From positions 62,001-126,000 of the forward strand of contig QUJQ01000002.1 of the NCBI GenBank assembly GCA_003480725.1: a stretch of 64,000 nucleotides of DNA. Direction: 5' to 3'. The first letter of the stretch is position 1; every line of letters starts with the position of its first letter. Position numbers and translations under genes: made by a program. The notes under the pieces were generated by a model. That model was given only the letters and a program-made list of their open reading frames with translations, did not search any database and was not told where the DNA came from. Shown piece after piece: positions 1 through 8,895 of the stretch. The stretch comes from Clostridiaceae bacterium AM27-36LB (lineage in GTDB: Bacteria > Bacillota > Clostridia > Lachnospirales > Lachnospiraceae).

Positions 1-29
1 ATTCCACCAAGCAACCCGATTGTTTTCAT
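1..29 (-). CDS. Aspartate/glutamate racemase-like protein, N-terminus only (partial)
   Basis: Only the first nine codons lie in the window, reading MKTIGLLGG from an ATG whose first base is 29, leftward off the edge. A GAGGAT ribosome-binding site sits eight bases upstream. The peptide matches the usual N-terminus of the aspartate/glutamate racemase family (MKTIGLLGGMSWEST type), but the fragment is too short to exclude other Rossmann-like starts. It follows the 75-1517 gene in the same direction. Confidence 0.4.
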
Positions 30-74
30 TTTATACTATCCTCGTCACATAAAAGAATGTTGTCTATTTCTTAC

Positions 75-1517
75 CTATTCACCGGTGGCCTCCCGATACT
101 CCGATGTTCCCACATCTCCCCATGCCTGTCTGCCGGAATCGATCACCTCTCCTGTGTCGATCACATAGGCATACATATCCAGAATTCTTGCTTCCTGCAG
201 ACTATAGCTGCCATCAGATGCTTTATCCGCTTCATGATAAACATAGAGCAGACATTTTTCATTCTTAGACACTCTATCATAAACCAGGAACCTTACCTTA
301 TCATCATCTTCATAGACAAGCATCCTCGAATTGCCTTTGGCATCCTGGGTAGTCTGAAAACGGGCTCCGTCTGCATCCGCCATATATTCAGAATAGATCG
401 CCACATATCCATCATTGATCTGATTATAGAACTCTGTCTGATCCTGCCCTTCTGGTGCTTCTTCTGCATCATCTCCACCTGAATAGACCGTATCATCATA
501 AGCATGATTGCTGCTGTCTGGCTCTTCCACCCAGGATCCTGATTGCTGATACTGAATCAGTTCTGTGTGGAGACAGCTCTGGATCACTTCTGCTGTAACA
601 TCTGCACCATAAACCCAGCTGTCGGATGGATGTACACTGAATGGAAGATTAAATGACCAGCCTTCTGGATCGTCCACTGAACTTTTCAATATGATAAAAA
701 TGCTTCCCTGTACATGATCAAACAGACCGGTTTTTAGTTCTTCCTGCATAAATACAGCGATCTTCGCTCCTGCGGCATCCATCTGATCTGCAGGAATCGT
801 CAATGCCGTCACTTCATAACTTGGATTATCCTCCAGATTCATCTGCTCCGCAGTCGTCTGCTGCTTTTTGGTCAGCTGTACAGCGTCACCAAAATAGGCC
901 TGTCCTTTTTTCTCAATCTCCGATGAGGTGAGCAGATAGGACAGATTCTCTTTTAATTCCGGGTCAGCTGTACGATCCACTCCCCACACCTGCACCTTCA
1001 CATCTGGATAATCTTCAGATATGTAGACCTGCCCTTTCCTCTCATCCATCATCGGCACAAACTCCGTATCATAGATTCTGGAAAGGCTCTGTGCATAATG
1101 CTCTGTATCCCAGGTAAATTTCCGTCTTGCAATTCCATATACAGGCTCCGCATAATATACCTCGTTGGGAGTACCATAAGCGGCAGATTCTGTAATCCGC
1201 AGATAGCCATCCTTCATCCGATATTCATCTTCCAGCTGTGCCACCTGGATAAATGCAGCACAGACACTCACCAGTGCCATGACGATCACATAAGTAAGAA
1301 ATAGTCCGAACCAAAGCCCTGCCTGTTTCTTCTGATACGCTCTCCAGAGAAACGATCCAATCAGCAACACTGGTAAACACCATAGAAAAATGCCTGTCAC
1401 CAGTTTTATTTTCAGAAGATATTCCATTCCATTTTGTTGAAGATACCAGTCTCCTGCAAAATAACCTGTTACAATCATCAGATAACAGATTATAATAACT
1501 ATCCGGTTTTTTCCCAT
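75..1517 (-). CDS. Membrane protein of unknown function
   Basis: 480 residues. Three hydrophobic segments lie near residues 5-23, 36-58 and 67-92, followed by a soluble domain of about 390 residues that is probably outside the membrane. The soluble part is acidic, with an Asp/Glu-rich stretch around residue 350. No family is recognised. The start is supported by a GGAG ribosome-binding site and by an extended -10 promoter about 70 bp upstream, inside the tail of the preceding operon's terminator. It probably has its own transcript and sits downstream of the lipoprotein/LuxR operon. Function unknown. Confidence 0.75.
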   Translation of the reverse strand: MGKNRIVIIICYLMIVTGYFAGDWYLQQNGMEYLLKIKLVTGIFLWCLPVLLIGSFLWRAYQKKQAGLWFGLFLTYVIVMALVSVCAAFIQVAQLEDEYRMKDGYLRITESAAYGTPNEVYYAEPVYGIARRKFTWDTEHYAQSLSRIYDTEFVPMMDERKGQVYISEDYPDVKVQVWGVDRTADPELKENLSYLLTSSEIEKKGQAYFGDAVQLTKKQQTTAEQMNLEDNPSYEVTALTIPADQMDAAGAKIAVFMQEELKTGLFDHVQGSIFIILKSSVDDPEGWSFNLPFSVHPSDSWVYGADVTAEVIQSCLHTELIQYQQSGSWVEEPDSSNHAYDDTVYSGGDDAEEAPEGQDQTEFYNQINDGYVAIYSEYMADADGARFQTTQDAKGNSRMLVYEDDDKVRFLVYDRVSKNEKCLLYVYHEADKASDGSYSLQEARILDMYAYVIDTGEVIDSGRQAWGDVGTSEYREATGE

Positions 1518-1588
1518 ATATCTACTCTCCTCTTACATCCAGATTATATTCCGTGTTAATAGAAACATCAGACATTGCTTCCTGCCCC

Positions 1589-1597
1589 ATTATAACA
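1589..1597 (-). promoter_or_regulatory. Extended -10 promoter for the 75-1517 gene
   Basis: On the minus strand the sequence reads TGTTATAAT, a perfect extended -10 element. No good -35 is visible at 17 bp, which is common for extended -10 promoters. It overlaps the T-tract of the upstream operon's terminator, so termination and re-initiation are directly juxtaposed. Confidence 0.5.
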
Positions 1598-1632
1598 AAA
1601 AGTGAGAGATTTTGCTTAAAAATCTCTCACTT
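1595..1632 (-). terminator. Rho-independent terminator of the LuxR/lipoprotein operon
   Basis: Perfect 14-bp inverted repeat (1600-1613 with 1619-1632) and a 5-nt loop. On the minus strand it is followed by a TTTTTGTT tract. It lies 36 bp after the stop of the last lipoprotein gene. Confidence 0.85.
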
Positions 1633-1667
1633 AATCAAACCTTAATCAATTTTTTATTGATACAAGT

Positions 1668-3086
1668 CTATTTCCAATGAATTACAGCTTCCACCGAATC
1701 CGTATATTGATCATCGGTGATGGATTTATAACGAGATCCATCGTACCAGTCGGTGAAGCCGTTGTCAATTTTGTAGATATTTCCTGTCTCAGTGTCCACA
1801 ATACGCTCATAGCCCAAGGTCGCATCACTCTGCTTCTGACTCATGATATCCTGACTCCGGTTCCGGTTCTCCCAGGAGGACATGATGCTGTCGGACATCT
1901 CATTGGCCGACTGACTGAGGGACTGGGAGGTGGATGCCGCCTGATTGCTCTGAGACATGGCAAAGCTCTGAAATTCCGGCGTATAATTAAGACTGCTGAG
2001 GGCTTTATTCAAAGTAGGCTGCCAGTCCTGAAAGGTTCCCTTTTCTGCGCTGAGGACTGTCAGATTATAGACGGAATAATATCCCATTCCCGTACCCATG
2101 GCAAAGGGCACCACATCCGCTGTGAACATTCCTTCTCCCGCCATTCCATCCTGCGTAAAATCAACCCGAAGAATGGTGGGAGAAATAGCAACACTGCTCA
2201 TTCCCTGAGTACTTTCAAAACTCTCTGTTACAGAAAAATCTGCAATGTACGGTGTCTGAATATCCGCATAATCAGCAGTTGCATTCATTGCGTCTGCAAA
2301 CTGTGGGAATATTTCAAAGACTCCCTGTGTCGATACATTCGTAAGAATGGGATATTTTCCAAACAAATCACTGGAAAGTGCCATCATCGCCCGGGAATTC
2401 TCATCCGGAAACATTGGCTCCATTTTCAGCATAAAGAAGATTTGATTTACTGGATTCTCCGGATCAAAAGCATGAATTGCATGAAACATACCTGTGTACA
2501 TGGCAGAAGATCGCACTGTCCATCCCTGTGGAATATTCATACTGAACTCCGTACAGCTATAAGGCACCAACTCCTGAGCAGACGCCAGCGGAACGACTGT
2601 CCAGTTGTCTTCTATTGATGCCTCTGTTTGGGAACCCGTCTCTGTACGCGAGTCTGCTGTTTGCTCATCCTCTTCTTCATCCGGCGCAGTCACTGCTGCC
2701 ATGCTTCCTGGTCTTTCAAAGACCATCTCCGTCTCTTCATTTGCCAGAACCAATACGCCATCTTCTAACGTGTAAGCATCCGCCACGCCATCCGTAGTAA
2801 TGGCACTATCATCCCAGGTCAGATCATGGACTGTGCCGTCATAATCCATAGTTCCGGTACCATCCTCCAGAAGATTCAACGTCATAGATGTGCCCATCTC
2901 TTCCAGATCCTCTTTTCCGACCGTCATTCCATTATAGGTCATGCTCACAAGCTCCCATGTTCCTGCCGCAGTATCTTCGCTGACACTCATTACAGCATCC
3001 GATGTATTCTCTGCTCTTCCACAGCCGGTCAGCAAAAGTGCCGCAAGCAGTAATACCCCTGCCTTCTTCCCGTCTCGTAGTCTCAT
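1668..3086 (-). CDS. Two-domain lipoprotein sharing a domain with the zinc-ribbon protein at 5459
   Basis: 472 residues from the ATG at 3086, which has a GGAGGAG ribosome-binding site and overlaps the upstream stop as ATGA. A longer frame reaches 3140 but lacks these signals. A lipoprotein signal peptide ends in LLTGC (Cys22). Residues about 40-130 look like a small lipocalin-type beta domain. Residues about 185-400 contain an 'IPQGW' segment typical of PsbP/DcrB-like folds, then a Ser/Gln-rich helix and a C-terminal Tyr/Trp-rich strand module. The second half aligns by eye with the zinc-ribbon protein encoded at 5459-6706. Last gene of the LuxR operon. Predicted to be anchored on the outer face of the membrane; function unknown. 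Confidence 0.8.
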   Translation of the reverse strand: MRLRDGKKAGVLLLAALLLTGCGRAENTSDAVMSVSEDTAAGTWELVSMTYNGMTVGKEDLEEMGTSMTLNLLEDGTGTMDYDGTVHDLTWDDSAITTDGVADAYTLEDGVLVLANEETEMVFERPGSMAAVTAPDEEEDEQTADSRTETGSQTEASIEDNWTVVPLASAQELVPYSCTEFSMNIPQGWTVRSSAMYTGMFHAIHAFDPENPVNQIFFMLKMEPMFPDENSRAMMALSSDLFGKYPILTNVSTQGVFEIFPQFADAMNATADYADIQTPYIADFSVTESFESTQGMSSVAISPTILRVDFTQDGMAGEGMFTADVVPFAMGTGMGYYSVYNLTVLSAEKGTFQDWQPTLNKALSSLNYTPEFQSFAMSQSNQAASTSQSLSQSANEMSDSIMSSWENRNRSQDIMSQKQSDATLGYERIVDTETGNIYKIDNGFTDWYDGSRYKSITDDQYTDSVEAVIHWK

Positions 3087-3805
3087 TGCAATCCCTCCTC
3101 CGTAAGATAATCCCGTATGATATTCTGGACTTTTTTCCATCCGTCCGTCTCATAACAAGTGTTATTTCTCAACAGATTTCCGGCCTCAAAATCCAGCGTC
3201 CACGTATTTCCATCCGCCATCTGGAAGACAAGTGTCTCCCCGGCATCCATGGTGCGATGCTCTGTCTCCTCCCCGACGTTAATCTGACTTATAGCCTGTA
3301 TACAGGCATTGATCGTCGCTGCATCAGTAATCTTCCACTCATTATGGGCTTCCCCTTCCTCATTGTAGGTAAGTGCTATAGGAGTTTTCACATATTCTGC
3401 AATTTCCCCCAGGGACATGTTTGGAAACTCCACCGCATTTCCCATGATGTCGTCCTCTCCCTTTCCATATTCATCCACCGTATACCAGGCAGAAGTGGCG
3501 GTGTGACTGCTCTCATCATCGTCCTTCACAATCTCATAAAGATGAAGGGTTGTCGTACCGTCATCATTCTTCAGGCATTCCACCTCCGGTGCCAGATAAT
3601 TATTTTCCTTCAGATAATAAGCACGGGCCATAGCCGCCAGTTCCACGCTCTGATAGGGTGCCAGCCGGGCATCCTCTTTTTCTGCTTTTTCCGTCTGCGT
3701 ACCTGCTGTCTGCGGTTCTTCCTTTTCCCCGACGGTTCCGCAGCTGCAAAGCAGGCCTGCTACCATCAGAATGAAAAGTATTCTGTAATGATGTCTCTTT
3801 TTCAT
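3083..3805 (-). CDS. Lipoprotein of unknown function
   Basis: 240 residues. The signal peptide is followed by a lipobox ending in LCSC (Cys22 the likely lipidated residue). A Glu/Lys-rich linker leads to a mixed alpha/beta domain with many acidic residues. No family is recognised. Both ends overlap neighbours by 4 bp (ATGA): its start with the LuxR-type gene stop and its stop with the next lipoprotein start. The three genes are therefore translationally coupled, and this protein probably belongs to the regulator's output or sensory apparatus. Confidence 0.78.
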   Translation of the reverse strand: MKKRHHYRILFILMVAGLLCSCGTVGEKEEPQTAGTQTEKAEKEDARLAPYQSVELAAMARAYYLKENNYLAPEVECLKNDDGTTTLHLYEIVKDDDESSHTATSAWYTVDEYGKGEDDIMGNAVEFPNMSLGEIAEYVKTPIALTYNEEGEAHNEWKITDAATINACIQAISQINVGEETEHRTMDAGETLVFQMADGNTWTLDFEAGNLLRNNTCYETDGWKKVQNIIRDYLTEEGLQ

Positions 3806-5211
3806 CCTTCATTCCTCCTGTGATATCGATAGTAAAACTGAACCAGTCCGATTCTGGACTTTGTCCCGGTCTTTTCATTGAGGCTGGCAATATGCCGGTA
3901 CAGTGCCGCTCTGGAAATCATCAGTGTTTCCGCAATATCCTGAACATTCTCATCGGATACCAGAATCACCTCCAACACTTCTTTCTCCCGCTCTGTAAGA
4001 GAAAATGAAGCGGCAAACATTTCCAGACTTTCTTTTTCTCCAAGCTTTATCTCCCTGCTCTGTGGCTCTGTCTTTTTTCTCCTGTACAATGCATTACTGT
4101 AGATAAAAAATACAATACTGATCAAAACAAATAATACCAGCAGCAGACCATCCCGCAGTATCTGATTTTCTGACTGAATAAGTCGGATGGACAGTGATCC
4201 TGTGACAAAAGCACAGATATTGTTCACAGCTCTTCCAAGACCCGACCAGAGTCTCGGACACTTCATCCGGATTGAAAGACGCATAAAGCTTACAGTAAAA
4301 AATACTACAAAAAATCCTGCTGACAAATAAAACACAACCAGCCCCGCAAAAAATGGTCCGCCATTTTCCAGTACCACGATGCAGAAAGCAGACAAAACTG
4401 TCATGCAATACATCAGTACATTCTCATATCGATGTTCCAGACTGTCATAGAACACACCTGCCAGAAGACCACTTCCTGCAAGCAACAGTCTCGGCCACTG
4501 CCCTACATCCGCACTGCCCGCTGCATGTCTCAGCGTCACTGCTGCATCCAATGTAGAAAAGATACAGGTGATCAACATTACCAGAAGAATCAACCAGAGA
4601 CCTGCATGCTCGGAGATTTCTAATGTGCTTTCCGATGAATTTTCCGATGCACTTTCTGCTTGTACTATTCCATTCTCTGCGTTTAACAGCAATACGGAAA
4701 ACACTGCTGCTGACACGGCCAGAACAACAGACTCTGCCATATCATTTTTCACAAGATTATTATTAAGAAACTGGAGAAAGATGCCAACTGCATATGATAT
4801 ACCGATGGTCTTCGCCAGATGTTCAGGAGCTGCCGCCCTGGACAGATAATAATGTACTGCGCTTCCTGCCATGCCAATCAGAATAAAGCAGATGCAGCCC
4901 GCCGCCAGAATCGTGCCATAAGAGATATGCTGCCAGATCACAAAAACACAGATTACTCCTGCCAGTGCTCCTGCGAATACGACAATCTGCCAGAATTTTT
5001 CTTTTATGCAGGAAGCAGCCGCCGGATAAAGCAGAAATCCCAGCACACTGGCTCCCAATATATACCCCTGAGCTGTCACCACCTGTTCCGGTCCGGTAAC
5101 TAATGCCATCATATTGTCAAACTGATATTCAATTCCCAGAAAAATAAAATTGAAAAAAGCAAGAGCCAACATCAATGTCAACACTCTTCCATTTAATCTA
5201 CACCACTTCAT
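3802..5211 (-). CDS. Multi-spanning membrane LuxR-family transcriptional regulator
   Basis: 469 residues. The first roughly 370 are strongly hydrophobic, with about ten to twelve transmembrane segments in an MFS-like arrangement. The last 70 residues form a LuxR/GerE-type helix-turn-helix beginning at 'SLTEREKEVLE', with recognition helix 'ISRAALYRHIASL'. This is the membrane-embedded LuxR architecture known from many gut anaerobes, in which a transporter-like sensor is fused to DNA binding. It heads an operon with two lipoproteins (4-bp overlaps). Two 15-bp direct repeats in its promoter are good candidates for its own operator. The ligand is unknown. Confidence 0.85.
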   Translation of the reverse strand: MKWCRLNGRVLTLMLALAFFNFIFLGIEYQFDNMMALVTGPEQVVTAQGYILGASVLGFLLYPAAASCIKEKFWQIVVFAGALAGVICVFVIWQHISYGTILAAGCICFILIGMAGSAVHYYLSRAAAPEHLAKTIGISYAVGIFLQFLNNNLVKNDMAESVVLAVSAAVFSVLLLNAENGIVQAESASENSSESTLEISEHAGLWLILLVMLITCIFSTLDAAVTLRHAAGSADVGQWPRLLLAGSGLLAGVFYDSLEHRYENVLMYCMTVLSAFCIVVLENGGPFFAGLVVFYLSAGFFVVFFTVSFMRLSIRMKCPRLWSGLGRAVNNICAFVTGSLSIRLIQSENQILRDGLLLVLFVLISIVFFIYSNALYRRKKTEPQSREIKLGEKESLEMFAASFSLTEREKEVLEVILVSDENVQDIAETLMISRAALYRHIASLNEKTGTKSRIGLVQFYYRYHRRNEG

Positions 5212-5258
5212 CTATCTCCACTCCGTTTATCCCTGAATTACCTTCTTTTGATAATTCT

Positions 5259-5286
5259 ATTATAAACAAAAGTCTCAATCGAACAA
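5259..5286 (-). promoter_or_regulatory. Promoter of the LuxR/lipoprotein operon
   Basis: Minus-strand -10 TATAAT (5259-5264) and a weak -35 TTGTTC (5281-5286) with a 16-bp spacer. The spacer is almost exactly one copy of a 15-bp direct repeat. Confidence 0.55.
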
Positions 5287-5305
5287 GGTGACAAAAGTCT
5301 CAATC
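5266..5305 (-). promoter_or_regulatory. Pair of 15-bp direct repeats, putative operator
   Basis: GATTGAGACTTTTGT occurs twice on the minus strand, at 5266-5280 and 5291-5305, in the same orientation and 25 bp apart. One copy fills the -35/-10 spacer and the other lies just upstream of -35. Identity and position suggest a regulator-binding site, most simply for the LuxR-type protein encoded next door. That assignment is inference. Confidence 0.55.
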
Positions 5306-5458
5306 TTTTCTTTCTCCTCTTTTTTCTGCTTTTTCAGTTTTTTGTTTACAGGCCAGGAATGAAACATTTGTCAACTGCAAGACCATTTTCACTTATGTTA
5401 GACTGTAGACAACAGTATCATACAAAGCTATAACCACCATCGAAAGGAGCATCGTTCT

Positions 5459-6706
5459 ATGGAATATCAAGAAGTAAAATGTAGAAATTGTGGAAGTCCA
5501 ATGCATGTCGCAGAAGACGCCGAACGAATCCGCTGTCCTTATTGCGGTACCGAATATGTTTTGAAATCACAGTGCAACGAGAAAAACCCTGTCCGCATCA
5601 TCAACTATGGTGGACGGGGTGCACTGTTTCAATCTTATATTCCAGCCGAATGGGATTACCGCGTCTTTGATGATAATGATTCCATCTCTACACTAGCAAC
5701 CGTCTGCAAGGGACTACAGCTTTTCTCCCAGGATATGTCCGCCCAGCTTCTGTTCTATCCTTTCGCCTTCTACAAGGATTCTGCACCAAAAGCCTCTATT
5801 TTTTCCTCTATGGGAATTCCTGGACTTTCCTCAGGCGGCGAGTACCAGATAGATCCCATGTCCATGGCTTGCAACTGCCGATGGCTTGAGCTTCCCCAGT
5901 ATGCCAGACGGCGAATTATAGGTATCACCTCCCAGCTTCTTCCTGGCTCTCTCTCTGAACCGGAGCTTTATCCGGTATCTGCGGAAGCCCTACAGCCAAA
6001 GGCTCTGCGGTTTCAGCAGACAGCTTCTCAGAAGCTTCAGAAGCAAGCAACTGTATTTCCCGGTAAATTTACTTTTCGCATCTCAGCAGGTGGACAGCTT
6101 TATGAGGGCTTTTTTGCCACTATACTGGCACAGGTTCCAAAGAATTCCTCCGCGTCTTCCACAGATCGGATTACAGATTTTCTGAAAAAGGGAACCGCCT
6201 TTATGGGTGCTATGTACGGCATTGGAGGTCTTAATACCTCCAACTGGGGCCGAGCCTTTGATATCTTGATTCTCTGTCAGGCTTCCAGCTCAGCTGCTTC
6301 CTCCTGTGAAGCTGTCTTTGACCGGTTTCTTCAGGAGTTAAAATACGGTCCCCTCTATTTTTCCCTTCAGGATGAGGAACTCCAGCGCGTCCGACAGATA
6401 CAGCTTCAGGGAGCCATGACCCGGCAGCAGAATGCCATACAAGCTTCCCGGAATCTTTCCCACACACTTTCCCAGACCTCGGATATCGTAAACCAGGCCT
6501 GTCAGGATCACAGCCGTCAGATGGATCATATCTATGACCACTCCACCGATGGTATCCGTGGTGTGGATCATTACCGGGATTCTTATGGAAATACCTATCA
6601 GGCAGACGTGAAATATGAACATATCTATAAAAATGGAAATACCTTTGTAGCCAGCACAGATGGCAGCCTGCAGCTCGGACCAGACTGGGAAGAATTAAAA
6701 AAATAG
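5459..6706 (+). CDS. Cytosolic zinc-ribbon protein of unknown function
   Basis: 415 residues with an AAGGAG ribosome-binding site nine bases before the ATG. An N-terminal zinc ribbon has Cys8, Cys11, Cys26 and Cys29 (CxxC-x14-CxxC). No signal peptide or membrane segment is seen. The middle has a segment (IPAEW, then YPFAFYKD) matching the fold of the lipoprotein encoded at 1668-3086. The C-terminus carries a similar Ser/Gln-rich helix followed by a 'YRDSYGNTYQAD' strand module. It is divergent from the LuxR operon and likely co-evolved with it. Function unknown; it may be an intracellular counterpart of the surface lipoprotein. Confidence 0.8.
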   Translation: MEYQEVKCRNCGSPMHVAEDAERIRCPYCGTEYVLKSQCNEKNPVRIINYGGRGALFQSYIPAEWDYRVFDDNDSISTLATVCKGLQLFSQDMSAQLLFYPFAFYKDSAPKASIFSSMGIPGLSSGGEYQIDPMSMACNCRWLELPQYARRRIIGITSQLLPGSLSEPELYPVSAEALQPKALRFQQTASQKLQKQATVFPGKFTFRISAGGQLYEGFFATILAQVPKNSSASSTDRITDFLKKGTAFMGAMYGIGGLNTSNWGRAFDILILCQASSSAASSCEAVFDRFLQELKYGPLYFSLQDEELQRVRQIQLQGAMTRQQNAIQASRNLSHTLSQTSDIVNQACQDHSRQMDHIYDHSTDGIRGVDHYRDSYGNTYQADVKYEHIYKNGNTFVASTDGSLQLGPDWEELKK

Positions 6707-6728
6707 ACATAAAGATCGGAGATTTCAT

Positions 6729-7238
6729 ATGAAAAAAATTTACACCAAATACGATTACATCTATATATATTCAAAACTAGGTGTGATAACCACTACTTTT
6801 GCCGTTGTCAGTATATCTCTTTCACTTTTTCTTGGATTTATTGTTACATTAGTTGGCCATGCTCATCCCGATCTGTCAAGTCGAATCTGTTTTGTCCTGT
6901 TTGTTCTGAATCTTCCTTTTGTGTTTCAAAAAGTAAAACGTTATCAGGCAATCCAGAACAAACTCAAAAAAAGACATCCCGGTGGCACAGAAGATGATCT
7001 CACTTCTCAGATTACCCTTCCCAATAGAAAACAGTTATGGGGAGGTACTATTCTACTTGCTGTCCTTGCTTTTACAATACTGTTTTTATGTATCCTGATG
7101 CTTTGGCTTATGATTTCATACTATGAAAATATTTTCCTGATTTTGTTTATCTTTTTAGGTTCCTTATCTCTTCCGGTATTGGCTGTGATGATTACATATA
7201 TCCGACTATTATCATTTACTGTCAATAATCCCACTTAA
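6729..7238 (+). CDS. Small polytopic membrane protein
   Basis: 169 residues with four hydrophobic segments near 18-45, 55-72, 110-135 and 138-160, and a basic loop (KKRHPGG) between the second and third. It begins 22 bp after the zinc-ribbon gene in the same direction, so the two are probably co-transcribed. Its end overlaps the convergent peptidase gene by 17 bp. No family recognised. Confidence 0.7.
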   Translation: MKKIYTKYDYIYIYSKLGVITTTFAVVSISLSLFLGFIVTLVGHAHPDLSSRICFVLFVLNLPFVFQKVKRYQAIQNKLKKRHPGGTEDDLTSQITLPNRKQLWGGTILLAVLAFTILFLCILMLWLMISYYENIFLILFIFLGSLSLPVLAVMITYIRLLSFTVNNPT

Positions 7239-7911
7239 CCTTCTTTTCTTCCAGATACTTTAACATCCAATAGGGATTTATCGCCAGTTCATCTTCTACA
7301 CCAAGGGGCATATAGATGCCCACATGAAGATGAACTGGAAACTGTCCGGTCGTGCCTTCCGGTCCGTAGCCACTGTCTCCCATATACCCAAGCAAGTCTC
7401 CTGCCTGCACCTGGTCTCCTTCTCTCCAGTCACCCACATAAGATTCCAGATGTGCATAGTAATAATAATTTCCATTGTCCGAACGGATTCCGATCCTCCA
7501 GCCTCCTTTTTCCAGCCAGCCTGCCCGCTCTACTACTCCATCCGTCATACTGATCACCGGATAATATCCGCTCTCTTCTTTTTCCGGTATCAGATCACAG
7601 CCTTCGTGTTTTCGTTTTCCCCCATATGTCCGCTCTGCCTGCCAGGTATTTTCAAAAGAAACTGCCTCTGTATCTTTCAAAGTAGAGTCCGGTACAGGAA
7701 AATATTCCAGTTCTTCCCACACCAGCTCCAATGCCTGCTGATAGGCCTCATATTCCTCATCGGAATCCGAGGAAGACGGCATCCTCGCCTTCAGTCGGTC
7801 TTCGATCCAGTACAGTTCTTCCTGGACCAGACAGTTGAGCAATAACATCATCCCTATCCATAATGCAAGCTTCCGCCCGCAAAAAGACTCATATTTCACG
7901 GCCTGCCCCAT
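7222..7911 (-). CDS. M23-family (LytM) metallopeptidase
   Basis: 229 residues. A short N-terminal membrane segment (about 13-28) is followed by an acidic helical linker and a C-terminal M23 domain. The zinc-ligand pattern is complete: HEGCD (His102, Asp106) and HLH (194-196), with the usual YAH (His154). M23 enzymes cleave peptidoglycan cross-bridges or act as regulators of spore engulfment; this one should be membrane-anchored facing outward. The start is uncertain: a TATAAT lies only a few bases upstream of the listed ATG, so a GTG four codons in (after GGGGCAGG) or the internal Met pair may be used. Confidence 0.82.
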   Translation of the reverse strand: MGQAVKYESFCGRKLALWIGMMLLLNCLVQEELYWIEDRLKARMPSSSDSDEEYEAYQQALELVWEELEYFPVPDSTLKDTEAVSFENTWQAERTYGGKRKHEGCDLIPEKEESGYYPVISMTDGVVERAGWLEKGGWRIGIRSDNGNYYYYAHLESYVGDWREGDQVQAGDLLGYMGDSGYGPEGTTGQFPVHLHVGIYMPLGVEDELAINPYWMLKYLEEKKVKWDY

Positions 7912-7947
7912 ACATTATAATGAATTACTACATCATATGGAGGTATC

Positions 7948-8895
7948 TTGCAAAACATACTTACCATTCCGGCGCAGGGCTGTACGCTGGGTCTGACCCT
8001 CTGGTACACTTCTGTCCTGCCTTCCTTGCTTCCTTTTTTTATCTTATCCGGACTTCTGATCAGAACCGGTGCATTTCGTTTTCTGAACCGGATCTTCGCA
8101 CCGGTTCTGACACGGATCTTTCCAGTCTCCTCAGATGGCTCCTATGCAATTCTTATGGGATATCTGTGCGGCTTTCCCATGGGCGCAAAAGTGATTGCCG
8201 AACTGGTGGCACATCAGCACATTTCCAGAGAGGAAGGCTCCTATCTGATGGTATTCTGCAATAATGTGAGCCCTGCCTTTTTTGTCAATTATATCTGTAT
8301 TGCCAAGCTTGGATTCACAAAGGTGCCACCAATACTATTCTGCGTGTTTTATGGTGTTCCGCTTTTGTATGGATATATTTATGGCCGTTTTTTCTACAAA
8401 GCACCGGTTTCCAGCCACAATATTTCCGGTGCTGTCCGGTCTGTACATACCGGTGCTTCTCTTGTAATACAAAAACAGGCATCCATTCACCGGATTGATT
8501 TTCCGATGCTGGATACCTGTATCATGGATAGTTTTACGACGATCACCCGCCTGGGTGGATACATCATTCTGTTCTCAATTATTGCTCAGATGCTGACACT
8601 TTTTCATCTTCCTGTTCCCCTGACCGCTGCCATTGCCGCTCTTCTGGAGATCAGTTCCGGTACGCATGCCCTCAGTGCCCTGCCGCTTGCTTCCACTCCT
8701 ATGCGCACAGCCCTTGTCTGTGCCGGAGCTTCCTTCGGCGGCTTATGTACCTGTGCTCAGATCATAAGTGTCCTGTCGGACACAGATCTTGACTTGAAAC
8801 CATGGATTACTGGTCGGCTTCTTCTTCCGCTTCTGATGTTTCCTGCGGTGCTGGTTCTTCTGTCTCCGGGGCCAGTTCTGCCCGGTTGCTGGTAA
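7948..8895 (+). CDS. ylbJ: Sporulation integral membrane protein YlbJ-like
   Basis: 315 residues from a TTG preceded by GGAGG at short spacing. It has about eight hydrophobic segments with the nucleoside-recognition/gate signature (GYLCGFPMGAK and CNNVSPAF motifs) that defines YlbJ, a protein needed for spore cortex formation in Bacillus. It is shorter than B. subtilis YlbJ (about 400 residues). In Bacillus the gene follows rsmD and coaD (ylbH-ylbI-ylbJ); here the neighbourhood is conserved but this gene is inverted. Its last 89 bp overlap the convergent coiled-coil gene. Confidence 0.85.
   Translation: MQNILTIPAQGCTLGLTLWYTSVLPSLLPFFILSGLLIRTGAFRFLNRIFAPVLTRIFPVSSDGSYAILMGYLCGFPMGAKVIAELVAHQHISREEGSYLMVFCNNVSPAFFVNYICIAKLGFTKVPPILFCVFYGVPLLYGYIYGRFFYKAPVSSHNISGAVRSVHTGASLVIQKQASIHRIDFPMLDTCIMDSFTTITRLGGYIILFSIIAQMLTLFHLPVPLTAAIAALLEISSGTHALSALPLASTPMRTALVCAGASFGGLCTCAQIISVLSDTDLDLKPWITGRLLLPLLMFPAVLVLLSPGPVLPGCW

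Noticed and set aside
1677..2618. Long open frame on the plus strand (about 310 codons) opposite the lipoprotein gene
   Set aside because: It is antisense to a gene with a lipobox, ribosome-binding site and coupled start. The translated product is rich in His, Cys, Ile and Arg with no domain and no ribosome-binding site.
7911..7948. Shared divergent promoter at CATTATAATG between the M23 and ylbJ genes
   Set aside because: TATAAT reads on both strands but neither direction has a convincing -35, and on the minus strand it would start inside the listed M23 start region.
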